The notes below the pieces were generated by a model. That model did not search any database, was not told the DNA's origin, and saw only the letters and a program-made list of their open reading frames with translations. 64,000 nt of DNA, from contig JAVKTT010000002.1 of the NCBI GenBank assembly GCA_031460505.1, positions 124,001 to 188,000 of the forward strand. Direction: 5' to 3'. A program made the translations under genes and the position numbers. Shown in pieces: positions 9,474 to 17,374 of the stretch. Position 1 is the stretch's first letter, and every line of letters begins with the position of its first letter. The stretch comes from JAAYTL01 sp031460505 (GTDB lineage Bacteria > Bacillota > Clostridia > Tissierellales > Tissierellaceae).

Positions 9474-10464
9474 TTTAATCTTGAAATATATGGACGAAGC
9501 AATAAAAATTATTGATAATAGCAAAAATATATTTATTGCTTCTCATATAAATCCTGATGGTGATAATATTGGCTCCAGTTTATCTTTAGCTTTAGCTTTA
9601 TCGAAACTTAATAAAAATGTCACTGTCTTAATAGCTGATGATATACCTGATGATTATACTTTTTTACCAGGAATTGATCTTTTTAAAGATTATGATGAAA
9701 GTTTAGGTCAAATTGATTTGTTCATCGCAGTTGATTCAAGTGATATTGATAGATTAGGCAAGAACAAAGATTTATTAAATAAATCAGAGAAAATTATCAA
9801 TATAGATCATCATATAAGCAATACTAAATTTGGGCATATAAATATAGTAGATCATCAATTAGCAGCTACTGGTGAATTAATATACTATTTAATAAAGAGA
9901 ATGGGTATAAATCTAGATAAAGAAATTGCTACAAATATATATACTGCAATTAACACAGATACAGGTCGTTTTAGTTATGAAAGTGTTAGTAGTAATACAC
10001 ATAGAATTGCTGCAGAATTAATTGATGCTGGTATTGATATTAAATTCATTAACTTTAAACTATATGAGAGCTCAAGCATTGAAAGGACAAATCTTTTTAT
10101 TTCAGCTTTGACTAATTTGAATACTTATTCTAATTCTAGAATTGCAACAGTAAAAGTTAGTCAAAAGATGTTAGAGGAAACAAAAACTAATATAAACGAT
10201 ACAGAAGGTATAGTGTCTTTCATTAGAAGTATAGAATCAGTTGAAGTTTCTTGCCTTTTAAAGGAAATAAGTAGTAATGAGATAAAGATTAGTTTAAGAA
10301 GTAAAGAATATGTCAATGTAGCATCAATTTGTGAAAAGTTTGATGGTGGAGGACATGTTCGAGCAGCTGGTTGTACTATTTTTGATGATTTAGATTCAGC
10401 AGAAACTAAAATCATTGAAGAAATTATGAAGAATCTTGGTGACTCAAATGAACGGAGTAATTAA
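9466..10464 (+). CDS. nrnA: Bifunctional oligoribonuclease / pAp phosphatase NrnA (DHH family)
   Basis: Degrades 2-5 nucleotide RNA oligomers and dephosphorylates 3'-phosphoadenosine 5'-phosphate in relatives. The 332-residue protein has the DHH phosphoesterase motifs: SHINPDGDNIGSS near the N-terminus, VDSSD, and IDHH at about residue 109. It ends in the DHHA1 domain with GGGHVRAAGC. The start is the ATG at 9466 with GAGGT upstream; a TTG at 9460 is also in frame but poorly placed. The same rbfA-nrnA-truB order is common in Firmicutes. Confidence 0.93.
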   Translation: MNDLILKYMDEAIKIIDNSKNIFIASHINPDGDNIGSSLSLALALSKLNKNVTVLIADDIPDDYTFLPGIDLFKDYDESLGQIDLFIAVDSSDIDRLGKNKDLLNKSEKIINIDHHISNTKFGHINIVDHQLAATGELIYYLIKRMGINLDKEIATNIYTAINTDTGRFSYESVSSNTHRIAAELIDAGIDIKFINFKLYESSSIERTNLFISALTNLNTYSNSRIATVKVSQKMLEETKTNINDTEGIVSFIRSIESVEVSCLLKEISSNEIKISLRSKEYVNVASICEKFDGGGHVRAAGCTIFDDLDSAETKIIEEIMKNLGDSNERSN

Positions 10465-11332
10465 TTTTAATAAACCAAAGGGTATGACATCCCACGATGC
10501 TGTATATTACTTTAGAAGACTATTGAAGATAAAGAAGATTGGACATACTGGAACCCTTGATCCGGATGCAACTGGAGTATTACCTATTTGTATTGGAAAA
10601 GGAACAAGGGTTTCCGAGTATCTACTAAATGCGGATAAAGAATATATTGGAGAACTTACTCTAGGTGCAGAAACAGATACCCAAGATGGTAGTGGAGAGG
10701 TATTAAACACCTCTACATTGATTGTTAATGAAGAGGCTATAGTTAATTCTTTTAGTAAATTTAAAGGAGAGTCCTCTCAAATACCACCTATGTATTCAGC
10801 TGTAAGGTATAAAGGTAAAAAGCTTTATGAACTTGCAAGGGAAGGTAAAGTTGTTGAAAGAAATCCTAGGGGCATAAAAATATATGAACTAAAAATCCTT
10901 GACATCAAAGATAATAAAAAGATTACTTTTTACACTAAGTGTTCTAGAGGAACCTATATAAGAACTTTGTGCAATGATATTGGTAGAGATTTAGGAACTT
11001 ATGGACATATGTCTGATTTAAAAAGGGTAGGAGTAGGTAAATTTAAAATAGAAGATTCTTTATCTATGGAGTACTTGAATAATCTAAATATAGATGAGAT
11101 TAATAAATTGATAATGCCTATAGATATGGCTTTAGATAGTTTAGATAAAATAATAATTGATAAAAATTACTTTAATCAAATTATCAATGGAGTAATTGTA
11201 CCTCTTGAATCTAAAGATATTAATATGAATAAAAACTATAGAATTTATTGTAATGATAGATTTATAGGTATAGGAAAAATTATTATTAAAGACGACACAG
11301 AATTCATTAAAATGGACAAAGTATTTATTTAG
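10448..11332 (+). CDS. truB: tRNA pseudouridine(55) synthase TruB
   Basis: Makes pseudouridine 55 in the T-loop of most tRNAs. The N-terminus MNGVINFNKPKGMTSHD is typical. The catalytic aspartate is in GHTGTLDPDATGVLP, and RGTYIRTLCNDIG and the C-terminal extension follow. At 294 residues the length fits. The start is the ATG at 10448, which overlaps the end of nrnA by 17 bases. A GTG at 10439 and a TTG at 10436 are in-frame alternatives, but the family aligns best at 10448. Confidence 0.95.
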   Translation: MNGVINFNKPKGMTSHDAVYYFRRLLKIKKIGHTGTLDPDATGVLPICIGKGTRVSEYLLNADKEYIGELTLGAETDTQDGSGEVLNTSTLIVNEEAIVNSFSKFKGESSQIPPMYSAVRYKGKKLYELAREGKVVERNPRGIKIYELKILDIKDNKKITFYTKCSRGTYIRTLCNDIGRDLGTYGHMSDLKRVGVGKFKIEDSLSMEYLNNLNIDEINKLIMPIDMALDSLDKIIIDKNYFNQIINGVIVPLESKDINMNKNYRIYCNDRFIGIGKIIIKDDTEFIKMDKVFI

Positions 11333-11338
11333 GGTGAT

Positions 11339-12256
11339 ATGATGGAAAACATAAAATTACAAAATTACAATGAAGATAGATTCGAAACAGCAATTGCCTT
11401 AGGAAATTTTGACGGTGTACATATAGGACATAAGAAATTGATTATGAATATGGTAGATGCAGCTAAAGACTTAAATCTAAAGCCTTCCATTTTGTTGTTT
11501 GAAAATCATACTAAATCAGTAACAGCTGGTAATGCTCCTATGTGTTTAACATCTAGACCTCAGAAGGAACTCCTTGTTAAAAACTTAGGAGTAGAAATTA
11601 TATATAACATAAACTTTGATGAAAATTTAATGAAACTACAACCAGAAGAATTCGTTAAGTATATTTTAGTAGAAAAATTAAATACTAAACTTGTAGTTGT
11701 AGGTTTTGACTATAGATTTGGACACAAGGCATCTGGAAATGTAGAAACATTAAAGAATTTAGCAAATAAATATGGTTTTAAAGTTATAGTAATAGAACCT
11801 ATATATGTTGATGACTTACTTGTAAGTAGTACAAAAATTAGGGAATTAATTATGGAAGGTAATTTAGAATTAGTATCTTCAATGTTAGATAGAAATTATC
11901 AAGTTATAGGTAAGGTTATTCCTGGTAAAAAAATTGGGCGCACTCTTGGTTTCCCGACTGCAAATCTTGAACTTATTGATGATTATATAATTCCTAAGCA
12001 TGGAGTATACAGAACTAAGACTGTAATGAATGAAAAAACATACCTAAGTGCAACTAGTGTTGGTTATAATCCGACATTTGAAAATGACAGGGTTAAGATA
12101 GAATGTCATATTATTGATTTTACTGAAAAAATATATGATGAAATTATATATATAGAATTTATTGAATTTTTAAGAGATGAATTAAAGTTTGATAGTATTG
12201 AAGAATTGATAAAACAAATTAATAATGATATAAAAACAGTTATATCAAGACATTAA
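11339..12256 (+). CDS. ribF: Bifunctional riboflavin kinase / FAD synthetase
   Basis: Converts riboflavin to FMN and then to FAD. The 305-residue protein has an N-terminal nucleotidyltransferase domain (ALGNFDGVHIGHKKLI near residue 20, STKIRELIMEG) and a C-terminal flavokinase domain (GRTLGFPTANLEL near residue 200). Two consecutive ATG codons open the frame behind AGGGTGAT. It is the last gene of the rimP-led cluster; rpsO follows after a 123-base leader. Confidence 0.95.
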   Translation: MMENIKLQNYNEDRFETAIALGNFDGVHIGHKKLIMNMVDAAKDLNLKPSILLFENHTKSVTAGNAPMCLTSRPQKELLVKNLGVEIIYNINFDENLMKLQPEEFVKYILVEKLNTKLVVVGFDYRFGHKASGNVETLKNLANKYGFKVIVIEPIYVDDLLVSSTKIRELIMEGNLELVSSMLDRNYQVIGKVIPGKKIGRTLGFPTANLELIDDYIIPKHGVYRTKTVMNEKTYLSATSVGYNPTFENDRVKIECHIIDFTEKIYDEIIYIEFIEFLRDELKFDSIEELIKQINNDIKTVISRH

Positions 12257-12379
12257 TATTTACTTTTAGATTGAAGTATGATAATATTAATTTTGTAAAA
12301 GCTTACCTACTGCTAAGTTTTACGTACCTCGGCGTATTACTAAGCTATAGGTGTATAATAAATATGGAGGTGTAGCAAA
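12257..12379 (+). promoter_or_regulatory. Structured leader of rpsO, possible S15 autoregulatory element
   Basis: The RNA can form a hairpin from GTAAAA at 12295-12300 with TTTTAC at about 12319-12324, continued by CTTA with TAAG and enclosing the loop CCTACTGC. A second pairing brings TACCT (about 12327-12331) onto AGGTGTA (about 12353-12359). ACCT elements upstream could also pair with the GGAGGTG ribosome binding site at 12365. Feedback of S15 on rpsO is established in other bacteria with unrelated leader shapes; the role here is inferred. A -10-like GATAAT is at 12280. Confidence 0.35.
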
Positions 12380-12646
12380 ATGCTAACAAAGGAAATAAAA
12401 GATCAAATTATTAATGAGTACAAATTACATGAAGGTGATACTGGTTCACCTGAAGTACAAGTTGCTTTATTAACCTACAGAATCAATTCATTAAATGAAC
12501 ATCTTAAGGAACACAAAAAAGACCATCATTCAAGAAGAGGCTTACTTAAAATGGTAGGTCAAAGAAGAAACCTTTTAAGATATTTACAAAAAAATGATAT
12601 AGAAAGATATCGTTCCTTAATTGCAAGATTAAAAATAAGAGGTTAA
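12380..12646 (+). CDS. rpsO: 30S ribosomal protein S15
   Basis: Primary 16S rRNA-binding protein of the 30S platform. The 88 residues, four-helix pattern and conserved stretches GDTGSPEVQVALLTYRI, HKKDHHSRRGLLKMVGQRR and RYRSLI identify it firmly. It has a strong GGAGGTG ribosome binding site. The rpsO-pnp order is conserved in many bacteria, and the two genes are separated here by a stem-loop. Confidence 0.99.
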   Translation: MLTKEIKDQIINEYKLHEGDTGSPEVQVALLTYRINSLNEHLKEHKKDHHSRRGLLKMVGQRRNLLRYLQKNDIERYRSLIARLKIRG

Positions 12647-12652
12647 GTTAAT

Positions 12653-12690
12653 AAGAGCGGGGGAATCCCGCTCTTGTAATTTATTTTAAT
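12653..12690 (+). terminator. Stem-loop between rpsO and pnp
   Basis: AAGAGCGGG at 12653-12661 pairs with CCCGCTCTT at 12667-12675 around a five-base loop. The following sequence is GTAATTTATTTT, so the U-tract is broken and termination may be partial. In other bacteria the rpsO-pnp junction holds both a terminator and an RNase III processing site, and either role is possible. Confidence 0.65.
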
Positions 12691-12746
12691 ACAAATGATA
12701 TTAATTTATAAAATTTATATAAATCATAAGATAAAGGAGGTATTTC

Positions 12747-14849
12747 ATGGAGAGAGTATTTCGTTACAATTTAGCTGGAAAAGAATTAACTATAACAATA
12801 GGAAAAGTAGCTGAACAAGCGAGTGGAGCTTGTATAGTTCAATTTGGAGATACGGTTACATTAGTTACTGCAACTTCCTCTAAGGAACCAAGAGAAGGTA
12901 TAGATTTTTTTCCATTAAGTGTTGATTATGAAGAAAAATTATATTCAGTAGGAAAGATACCTGGAGGTTTTATTAAAAGAGAAGGAAGACCAAGTGAAAA
13001 GGCAATATTGACTTCAAGATTAATCGATAGGCCTATTAGACCACTTTTTCCTGATGGATATAGAAATGATGTTCAAGTTATTGCTACAGTTTTATCAGTA
13101 GATCAAGACTATTCACCTGAGATTGCATCTATGATTGGATCATCAATTGCATTATCAATTTCAGATATACCTTTTTCAGGACCAACTGGAGCTGTAAATA
13201 TTGGCTTAATTGATGATAAGTTTATCATTAATCCAAATAGTCAAGAAAGAGAAAAATCTCAAATGGATCTTACTGTAGCAGGAACAAAGGATGCCATTAT
13301 GATGGTAGAAGCTGGTGCAAATATAATACCTGAGAATACTATGCTTGAAGCTATTTTAACAGCACACGAAGAAATCAAAAAAATATGTAATTTCATTAGC
13401 GAAATTATAGAAGAAGTAGGAAAACCAAAACAAGAATTTAAGGTATTTAAACCAGAGGAATCACTTGAAGAAAAAATCATTGAATATGGAACTAAAAAAT
13501 TAATTAACGCATTTAATACTGTTGAGAAGCAAGAAAGAGAAAATAAGATTGAAGAAACTAGTAAAGAAATCCTTGAAGTTTTCTTAGCTGATTATCCTGA
13601 GAATGGAAAAGATATTAAAGAGGTTATTGAAAATATTATCAAAAAAGAAGTTAGAAGACTGATTTTAGAGGAAGGTATTAGACCTGATAATAGAAAGCCA
13701 GATGAGATAAGAAAGATTACTTCAGACGTAGGAATTTTACCACGAACTCATGGATCAGGACTATTTACTAGGGGCCAAACTCAAGTATTAACTGTTGCAA
13801 CACTAGGTGCATCATCTGACGTACAGATTATAGATGGACTAGGTGAAGAAGAATCTAAGAGATACATGCATCACTATAACTTCCCGCCATATTCTGTTGG
13901 TGATACTAGACCGATGAGAGGACCTGGTAGAAGAGAAGTAGGTCATGGCGCCTTAGCTGAAAGGGCTTTAGAACCAGTTATTCCGCCAGTTGAAGATTTC
14001 CCATATACTATACGTCTGGTTTCAGAGGTATTGAGCTCAAATGGTTCATCATCACAAGCAAGCGTATGTGGTAGTACACTATCCTTATTGGATGCTGGTG
14101 TACCAATAAAAGCGCCTGTTGCAGGTATAGCTATGGGATTGATTAAAGAAAATGATAAAGTAGCTATATTATCAGATATTCAAGGTATGGAAGACCATCT
14201 AGGAGATATGGACTTTAAAGTTGCAGGAACAAAAGATGGCATCACTGCTATACAAATGGATATTAAGATTGCAGGTATTGATAAACCCATATTAGAAGAA
14301 GCTTTAGAAAGAGCTAGACTAGGTAGATTATTTATACTTTCTAAAATGGAAGAATGTATTACAGAACCAAGAGAAGAATTATCTCAGTATGCTCCTAAAA
14401 TTTTCACAATGAATATACATCCTGATAAAATCAGAGAGGTAATTGGACCTGGTGGAAAAATAATCAATAAAATTATTGATGAAACAGGTGTAAAGATTGA
14501 TATTGATGATAATGGAAGAGTTGCAATAGCAGCTGATAATGCTGAGAGTGGAAATAAGGCTATTCAGATGATAGAAAATATAGTCAAAGAAGTCGAAGTT
14601 GGTGAAATTTATTTAGGTAAAGTAACTAAAATAACTAACTTTGGTGCTTTCTTAGATGTTCTTAATGGTAAAGAAGGTTTACTTCATATATCTAATATTG
14701 CTAGAGAAAGAGTAAATAAAGTAGAAGATGTTCTTAAGGTTGGAGATGAAGTAATGGTTAAAGTTACTGAAATTGATAACCAAGGAAGAATAAATCTTAA
14801 TAGAAAAGTTCTATTACCACCAGATGAATCATCAAAACCTGAAAGTTAA
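12747..14849 (+). CDS. pnp: Polyribonucleotide nucleotidyltransferase (PNPase)
   Basis: Phosphorolytic 3'-5' exoribonuclease of mRNA decay. It has 700 residues with two RNase PH-like core domains (RGQTQVLTVATLG and GDMDFKVAGTKDGITAIQMDIK in the second), a KH domain (IREVIGPGGKIINKI near residue 560) and a C-terminal S1 domain (ITNFGAFLDVLNGKEGLLHIS near residue 635). An AAGGAGG ribosome binding site precedes the ATG. Together with RNase Y (rny, about 13 kb downstream) it represents the RNA-degradation machinery in this window. Confidence 0.98.
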   Translation: MERVFRYNLAGKELTITIGKVAEQASGACIVQFGDTVTLVTATSSKEPREGIDFFPLSVDYEEKLYSVGKIPGGFIKREGRPSEKAILTSRLIDRPIRPLFPDGYRNDVQVIATVLSVDQDYSPEIASMIGSSIALSISDIPFSGPTGAVNIGLIDDKFIINPNSQEREKSQMDLTVAGTKDAIMMVEAGANIIPENTMLEAILTAHEEIKKICNFISEIIEEVGKPKQEFKVFKPEESLEEKIIEYGTKKLINAFNTVEKQERENKIEETSKEILEVFLADYPENGKDIKEVIENIIKKEVRRLILEEGIRPDNRKPDEIRKITSDVGILPRTHGSGLFTRGQTQVLTVATLGASSDVQIIDGLGEEESKRYMHHYNFPPYSVGDTRPMRGPGRREVGHGALAERALEPVIPPVEDFPYTIRLVSEVLSSNGSSSQASVCGSTLSLLDAGVPIKAPVAGIAMGLIKENDKVAILSDIQGMEDHLGDMDFKVAGTKDGITAIQMDIKIAGIDKPILEEALERARLGRLFILSKMEECITEPREELSQYAPKIFTMNIHPDKIREVIGPGGKIINKIIDETGVKIDIDDNGRVAIAADNAESGNKAIQMIENIVKEVEVGEIYLGKVTKITNFGAFLDVLNGKEGLLHISNIARERVNKVEDVLKVGDEVMVKVTEIDNQGRINLNRKVLLPPDESSKPES

Positions 14850-14859
14850 TTTGTTAACG

Positions 14860-14892
14860 CATGAACCATTTTGGTTCATGTTTTAGTTTTTT
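14860..14892 (+). terminator. Intrinsic terminator after pnp
   Basis: CATGAACCA (14860-14868) pairs with TGGTTCATG (14872-14880) around TTT and is followed by TTTTAGTTTTTT. Confidence 0.85.
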
Positions 14893-14956
14893 GTATAAAA
14901 TACTTTATCCTGAATATATATAGATTAATTAATGAAAACAGGAGGAGTGCTTTTAT

Positions 14957-15658
14957 ATGAAACTATTTATTATTAGTAAAAAAACCTTATATATTATTTC
15001 GATAATAATTCTATGTGCAATAATATTAGGATTTATTTGGAATCTATCAAGGACAACTGATGTATTTAATACAGACATCTATTATCAAGGAAAAGTCGAT
15101 GAAAAAATAGTTGCTCTAACTTGTAATATTGATTGGGGAAACGAATATATCGATGATATGCTTAATATCTTAAAAGACAGTAATATAAAAATAACATTTT
15201 TCCCAACAGGTAGATGGGCTGAGAATAATAGAGATATTTTATTAAAAATTTATAGAGAAGGACATGAAATAGGAAATCATGGTTATAAACATTTAGATTA
15301 CGACAAACTTGATTATAAAGGTAATTTTGAGCAAATAAATGCAGCACATTCAATTATAGAAGAAATAATTCAGGATTCCCCAAAATATTTTGCTCCTCCA
15401 TCAGGAGCATTTAACGAATCAACTATTAAAGCAGCAGATGATTTAGGTTATAAAACTATACTTTGGAGTGTAGATACTATAGACTGGAGAAAAGATAGCT
15501 TCAAGGATATTATAGTAAAAAGGGTAATAGATAATATCCATAATTCAGCCATAGTATTAATGCATCCAACTGCTGAGACAAATAAAGCTTTACCTGAAAT
15601 TATTGAATTTCTATTTAAAAATGGATATAAAATTGGTACAATAAGTGATATACTATAA
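14957..15658 (+). CDS. Polysaccharide deacetylase-like protein, YlxY/PdaB type
   Basis: A 233-residue membrane-anchored NodB-fold protein with one hydrophobic segment at residues 7-28 and the rest outside the cell. The fold motifs are visible: ITFFPTGRWAE, the metal-binding HxxxH in NHGYKH, LWSVDTIDW and a terminal LMHP. Two catalytic motifs deviate from active enzymes: TFDD is replaced by TCNID, with the catalytic-base aspartate becoming asparagine, and RPP is replaced by APP. In B. subtilis ylxY also follows pnp. The role is inferred to be sporulation or cell-wall related, possibly non-catalytic. Strong GGAGGAG ribosome binding site. Confidence 0.75.
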   Translation: MKLFIISKKTLYIISIIILCAIILGFIWNLSRTTDVFNTDIYYQGKVDEKIVALTCNIDWGNEYIDDMLNILKDSNIKITFFPTGRWAENNRDILLKIYREGHEIGNHGYKHLDYDKLDYKGNFEQINAAHSIIEEIIQDSPKYFAPPSGAFNESTIKAADDLGYKTILWSVDTIDWRKDSFKDIIVKRVIDNIHNSAIVLMHPTAETNKALPEIIEFLFKNGYKIGTISDIL

Positions 15659-15695
15659 CTTTTAACTACAAATTTCTTTAAAAGAGGTGATACTA

Positions 15696-16127
15696 ATGAA
15701 AATTAAAATAGTAAATAAAAGTAATTTACCTTTACCATCATATAAGACTAGTGGTTCTGCAGGAATCGATTTACAGGCTTGTATTTCGTCTCCAATCGAG
15801 TTAAAGCCATTTGATCGAGCTCTAATACCAACTGGACTTTATGTGTCAATTCCTGAGGGTTTTGAAGGCCAAATTAGAGGAAGAAGTGGACTAGCATTGA
15901 AGAATGGAATAACATTGGCAAATGGAATAGGCACAATCGATAGTGATTATAGGGGAGAGATAAAGGTTATACTCATAAATTTAGGTCAAGACCCATTTGT
16001 AATAAAGAATGGAGATAGAATAGCTCAATTTGTTTTATCAAAATATGAATTAATTGAGTTTGAAGAAGTGGACTCTCTTGAAGATACATCAAGAGGAGAA
16101 GGTGGATTTGGTCATACAGGTATTTAG
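15696..16127 (+). CDS. dut: dUTP diphosphatase
   Basis: Hydrolyses dUTP to dUMP, keeping uracil out of DNA and feeding thymidylate synthesis. All five trimeric dUTPase motifs are visible in the 143 residues: SAGIDLQA, GRSGLALKNG, GTIDSDYRGEI, GDRIAQFVL and the C-terminal RGEGGFGHTG. The frame extends to a GTG at 15687, but that is part of the GAGGTG ribosome binding site, so the ATG at 15696 is used. It sits between a YlxY-like gene and a YlmC-type gene. Confidence 0.96.
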   Translation: MKIKIVNKSNLPLPSYKTSGSAGIDLQACISSPIELKPFDRALIPTGLYVSIPEGFEGQIRGRSGLALKNGITLANGIGTIDSDYRGEIKVILINLGQDPFVIKNGDRIAQFVLSKYELIEFEEVDSLEDTSRGEGGFGHTGI

Positions 16128-16221
16128 TAAAATTTATGGTCATACCAAATATTATCATAATTGATAATGAATATTTAAAATTTAAAATCATATAATTAAC
16201 TAAAAGTACAGAGGTGATTAT

Positions 16222-16464
16222 ATGAGACTTAGTGAACTAGGTGAAAAGGAAATAGTTAATCTTAATAACGGTGGAAGACTTGGTTTGTTAAATGACGCTG
16301 ATATAGTTTTTGACAAAGAAACAGGAAAAATTGTTTCACTAATAGCGCCTGAGAGAAGGTTGAGCATCAAGTTATTGGGATTAGAAAGCAATGGGATGGA
16401 AATCCCATGGACGGCTATAAGAAAAATAGGATATGATATGATTATTGTTGAACTAGATTCTTAA
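16222..16464 (+). CDS. YlmC/YmxH family PRC-barrel sporulation protein
   Basis: An 80-residue protein with a single PRC-barrel domain. It begins MRLSELGEKEIVNLNNGGRLG and ends with WTAIRKIGYDMIIVEL, which are typical of the YlmC/YmxH family. Members are linked to sporulation by phylogenetic distribution and expression; no biochemical role is established to my knowledge. A GAGGTG ribosome binding site precedes the ATG, and a terminator follows immediately, so it may be the last gene of its unit. Confidence 0.85.
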   Translation: MRLSELGEKEIVNLNNGGRLGLLNDADIVFDKETGKIVSLIAPERRLSIKLLGLESNGMEIPWTAIRKIGYDMIIVELDS

Positions 16465-16481
16465 ACGTTAATTATTTTTAT

Positions 16482-16512
16482 GAAAAACATTTTAAAGATG
16501 TTTTTCTTTTTT
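16482..16512 (+). terminator. Intrinsic terminator after the YlmC-type gene
   Basis: GAAAAACAT (16482-16490) pairs with ATGTTTTTC (16498-16506) around TTTAAAG and is followed by TTTTTT. The stem is AT-rich. Confidence 0.75.
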
Positions 16513-16597
16513 ATTTCATGAATAGCTCAAAATTCCCACATAAAAATTATTTTATGGTAAAAGCTATATTATGAATATAAATTTGGAGGAAAACAGA

Positions 16598-17287
16598 ATG
16601 AATGATAAAAAAGACAATGAGAATCTTAATGAAGTAGATAAGGATACATCTATTAAGGAGTTTGGTACACCAGAAGTTAAAGATTTTAAAAGCAATATTC
16701 AATTTATCTCAATCATCGGAGAAATAGAAGGTCATACTATGGCTGGTTCAGATAAAAAATCAACAAAGTATGAGCACATAATTCCATTATTAATAAGTTC
16801 TCAAATTGATCCCAAAATCGAAGGAGTATTATTTATCTTAAATACAGTTGGTGGTGATGTTGAAGCCGGTTTAGCGTTATCAGAGATGATTAATAGTATT
16901 GATAAACCAACCGTTTCAATAGTTTTAGGTGGTGGCCATAGTATTGGTGTGCCTTTAGCAACTTCTACCGACTATTCCTTTATAGTTCCAACTGCTACTA
17001 TGACTATACATCCTATAAGAACAACTGGACTGGTTATAGGTGTACCTCAAACATTTAGGTATTTTCAGAAAATGCAGCAAAGAATCAATAATTTTGTAAT
17101 TAGAACTTCAAATATTAGTCAAGAGAAGTTTTTTGAATTAATGAATGCTACTGATGAACTAGCAAACGATGTTGGTACTATTCTTGTAGGAGAAGAGGCT
17201 GTAGAACATGGATTAATTAATGAAGTAGGTGGATTATCAAAAGCTCTGGAAAAGCTAGATGACTTGATAAAGAGAAATAATAAATAG
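16598..17287 (+). CDS. tepA: ClpP-fold serine protease, TepA/YmfB type
   Basis: A 229-residue ClpP-class peptidase without membrane segments. The catalytic triad candidates are visible: Ser in GGGHSIG, His in TMTIHP, and Asp in the DELANDVG stretch. The N-terminal GEIEGH and NTVGGDVEAGLA strands are typical of TepA. The B. subtilis homologue has been implicated in protein export or in degradation of spore small acid-soluble proteins; which applies here is unknown. The ATG at 16598 behind TTGGAGGAAA is preferred to the upstream in-frame start. ftsK/spoIIIE is next, as in B. subtilis. Confidence 0.88.
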   Translation: MNDKKDNENLNEVDKDTSIKEFGTPEVKDFKSNIQFISIIGEIEGHTMAGSDKKSTKYEHIIPLLISSQIDPKIEGVLFILNTVGGDVEAGLALSEMINSIDKPTVSIVLGGGHSIGVPLATSTDYSFIVPTATMTIHPIRTTGLVIGVPQTFRYFQKMQQRINNFVIRTSNISQEKFFELMNATDELANDVGTILVGEEAVEHGLINEVGGLSKALEKLDDLIKRNNK

Positions 17288-17304
17288 AATAAGCATATCA
17301 ATTA

Positions 17305-17318
17305 TGTTATAATAACAT
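17305..17318 (+). promoter_or_regulatory. Extended -10 promoter candidate for ftsK, inside a palindrome
   Basis: TGTTATAAT (17305-17313) is an extended -10 element, and it lies inside the perfect palindrome ATGTTATAATAACAT (17304-17318). No good -35 is visible. A weak G-rich/C-rich hairpin follows at about 17331-17353. Confidence 0.35.
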
Positions 17319-17374
17319 GAGAAGAAGAAGTAAAAGGGGGCATGTCTCCTTTTGTTAGGTAAGGAGAATTAAAT

